Origin: Deltaproteobacteria bacterium
Lineage (GTDB): Bacteria; Desulfobacterota; Syntrophobacteria; BM002
Direction: 5' to 3'
Length of the DNA stretch: 5,425 nt
Assembly (NCBI GenBank): GCA_017861095.1
Contig: JAGFXI010000266.1
Location: 1 to 5,425, forward strand
The position numbers were made by a program, and so were the translations under genes. Positions 4,722 to 5,425 of this stretch are shown here, in pieces (the stretch's first letter is position 1; each line of letters starts with the position of its first letter). The notes beneath the pieces are model-generated. The model worked only from the letters and a program-made list of their open reading frames with translations. It searched no databases and was not told the origin of the DNA.

Positions 4722-5425
4722 ATGCATCTTGCCACGCGCCTCAGGAGGGGATTGTTCGCCGCGCTCCTGCTCGCCCTGGCCGTCCTGAGCGTGGGGCCGC
4801 AGGCGTCCGGCGCCGAACCCGCGTTCTCCCAGCCCTCCAACTGGGGCGCCACCGGTCTCATGCAGATTCCCAATGCCCGCGTCATCGGCGACGGCATAGC
4901 TCGCGCCGGAGCCTCCGATCTGGACCCCTTCCGGACGTATTACGGCACTCTCGGCTTCTTCCCCGGCCTCGAGCTCAACGGGCGTATCACCGAGTTCAAG
5001 AATGTATCTGCCGGTTTCGGCGGCGGAAACTACGGCAAGAACAAGGACAAGGCGGCCGACGTCAAGTACCAGATCTTCGACGAGACCAAGTACCTTCCCG
5101 CCCTCGCCGTGGGCCTTCAGGACCCCTCCGGGACGCAACTCTTCAGGTCCGAGTACGTGGTCATCGACCGGCAGATCTTCCCGTTCAACTTCACCCTGGG
5201 CTACGGCTGGGACCGCCTGGACGGCCTTTTCGGAGGAATCGCCTGCCAGCTTACCGACCGCATCCAGCTCATGGCCGAGTACGACCCCATCAACTCCCAG
5301 AATGACAAGGCGGTGGTGCAAGAGGCTTATGGGGACAAGGGGCCCAGCAAGATCAACCTCGGTGCTCGTCTCCGGCTGTTCCAGGGCGGCGAGCTGACCG
5401 TCACCTGCCAGCAGGGGTACCAATT
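4722..5425 (+). CDS. YjbH/GfcD-like exopolysaccharide-associated outer-membrane protein, N-terminal part (3' end outside window)
   Basis: An open frame of 234 codons from ATG 4722 runs to the window edge. Residues 1-31 are a Sec signal peptide: basic n-region (TRLRRG), hydrophobic core LFAALLLALAVLSVG and a likely cut after SGA (31|32). No lipobox Cys is present, unlike the E. coli YjbH and GfcD lipoproteins. The mature start NWGATGLMQIPNARVIGDG (40-58) matches the YjbH family hallmark, followed by FRTYYGTLGFFPGLELNGRI and DPSGTQLFRSEYVV. Later come LGYGW, GLFGGI, LMAEYDP and KINLGARLR, spaced like beta-barrel strands. The family is known from the yjbEFGH and gfc operons and is tied to extracellular polysaccharide; the exact biochemical role is unsettled. 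Full members are about 700 residues, so about a third is visible. No clear Shine-Dalgarno precedes the ATG. A TTG at 4698 is in frame but would add an acidic stretch before the signal peptide, so the ATG is preferred. Confidence 0.88.
   Translation, partial: MHLATRLRRGLFAALLLALAVLSVGPQASGAEPAFSQPSNWGATGLMQIPNARVIGDGIARAGASDLDPFRTYYGTLGFFPGLELNGRITEFKNVSAGFGGGNYGKNKDKAADVKYQIFDETKYLPALAVGLQDPSGTQLFRSEYVVIDRQIFPFNFTLGYGWDRLDGLFGGIACQLTDRIQLMAEYDPINSQNDKAVVQEAYGDKGPSKINLGARLRLFQGGELTVTCQQGYQ

Noticed and set aside
4068..5423. 451-residue open frame on the minus strand
   Set aside because: It is antisense to the yjbH-like gene, which has a convincing signal peptide and family motifs. It also reads through the terminator hairpin and heptamer repeat, giving low-complexity protein with no family resemblance.

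Overview
The window looks like part of the chromosome of a GC-rich, Gram-negative environmental bacterium. The evidence is an NtrC-type sigma-54 response regulator, a large soluble multi-PAS hybrid kinase, and an outer-membrane YjbH-type exopolysaccharide protein with a Sec signal peptide. This mix, and the degenerate heptamer repeat near 4365, are common in Desulfobacterota/Myxococcota- or NC10-like genomes. The phylum is inferred from style only and is not proven by any single marker.

Left part (1-3648, minus strand): a two-gene signalling operon. The upstream gene (517-3648) encodes a cytoplasmic hybrid histidine kinase with the order receiver, PAS, GAF-like, PAS, PAS, PAS (with a Cys-rich motif), HisKA, HATPase. 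After 61 bases comes the start of a response regulator (455 down to the window edge), which holds a complete receiver domain and the first residues of a sigma-54 AAA+ domain. The pair probably forms one circuit: cytosolic signals reach the kinase, the kinase phosphorylates Asp55 of the regulator, and the regulator activates sigma-54 promoters outside this window. A sigma-70-like promoter, an 18-bp inverted repeat and a small hairpin over the ribosome binding site lie in the kinase leader.

Middle (3649-4721): about 1 kb with no convincing protein gene. It holds a good plus-strand promoter (3904-3934) driving a tRNA-Arg(CCG) gene (3984-4056). The tRNA is canonical from base 1 to the T arm, but its 3' acceptor strand has been replaced by unrelated sequence, so it is probably a pseudo-tRNA or a recombination scar. 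Downstream come short CCCCGCAC direct repeats, a perfect 13-bp terminator hairpin, a second inverted repeat and a seven-unit degenerate heptamer tandem repeat.

Right part (4722-5425, plus strand): the 5' end of a yjbH/gfcD-like gene. Its product is exported to the outer membrane and is linked to exopolysaccharide production. It has its own predicted promoter and a leader of about 140 bases. The kinase/regulator pair and the yjbH-like gene are divergent and separated by the tRNA. A regulatory link between them is possible but the sequence does not show it.
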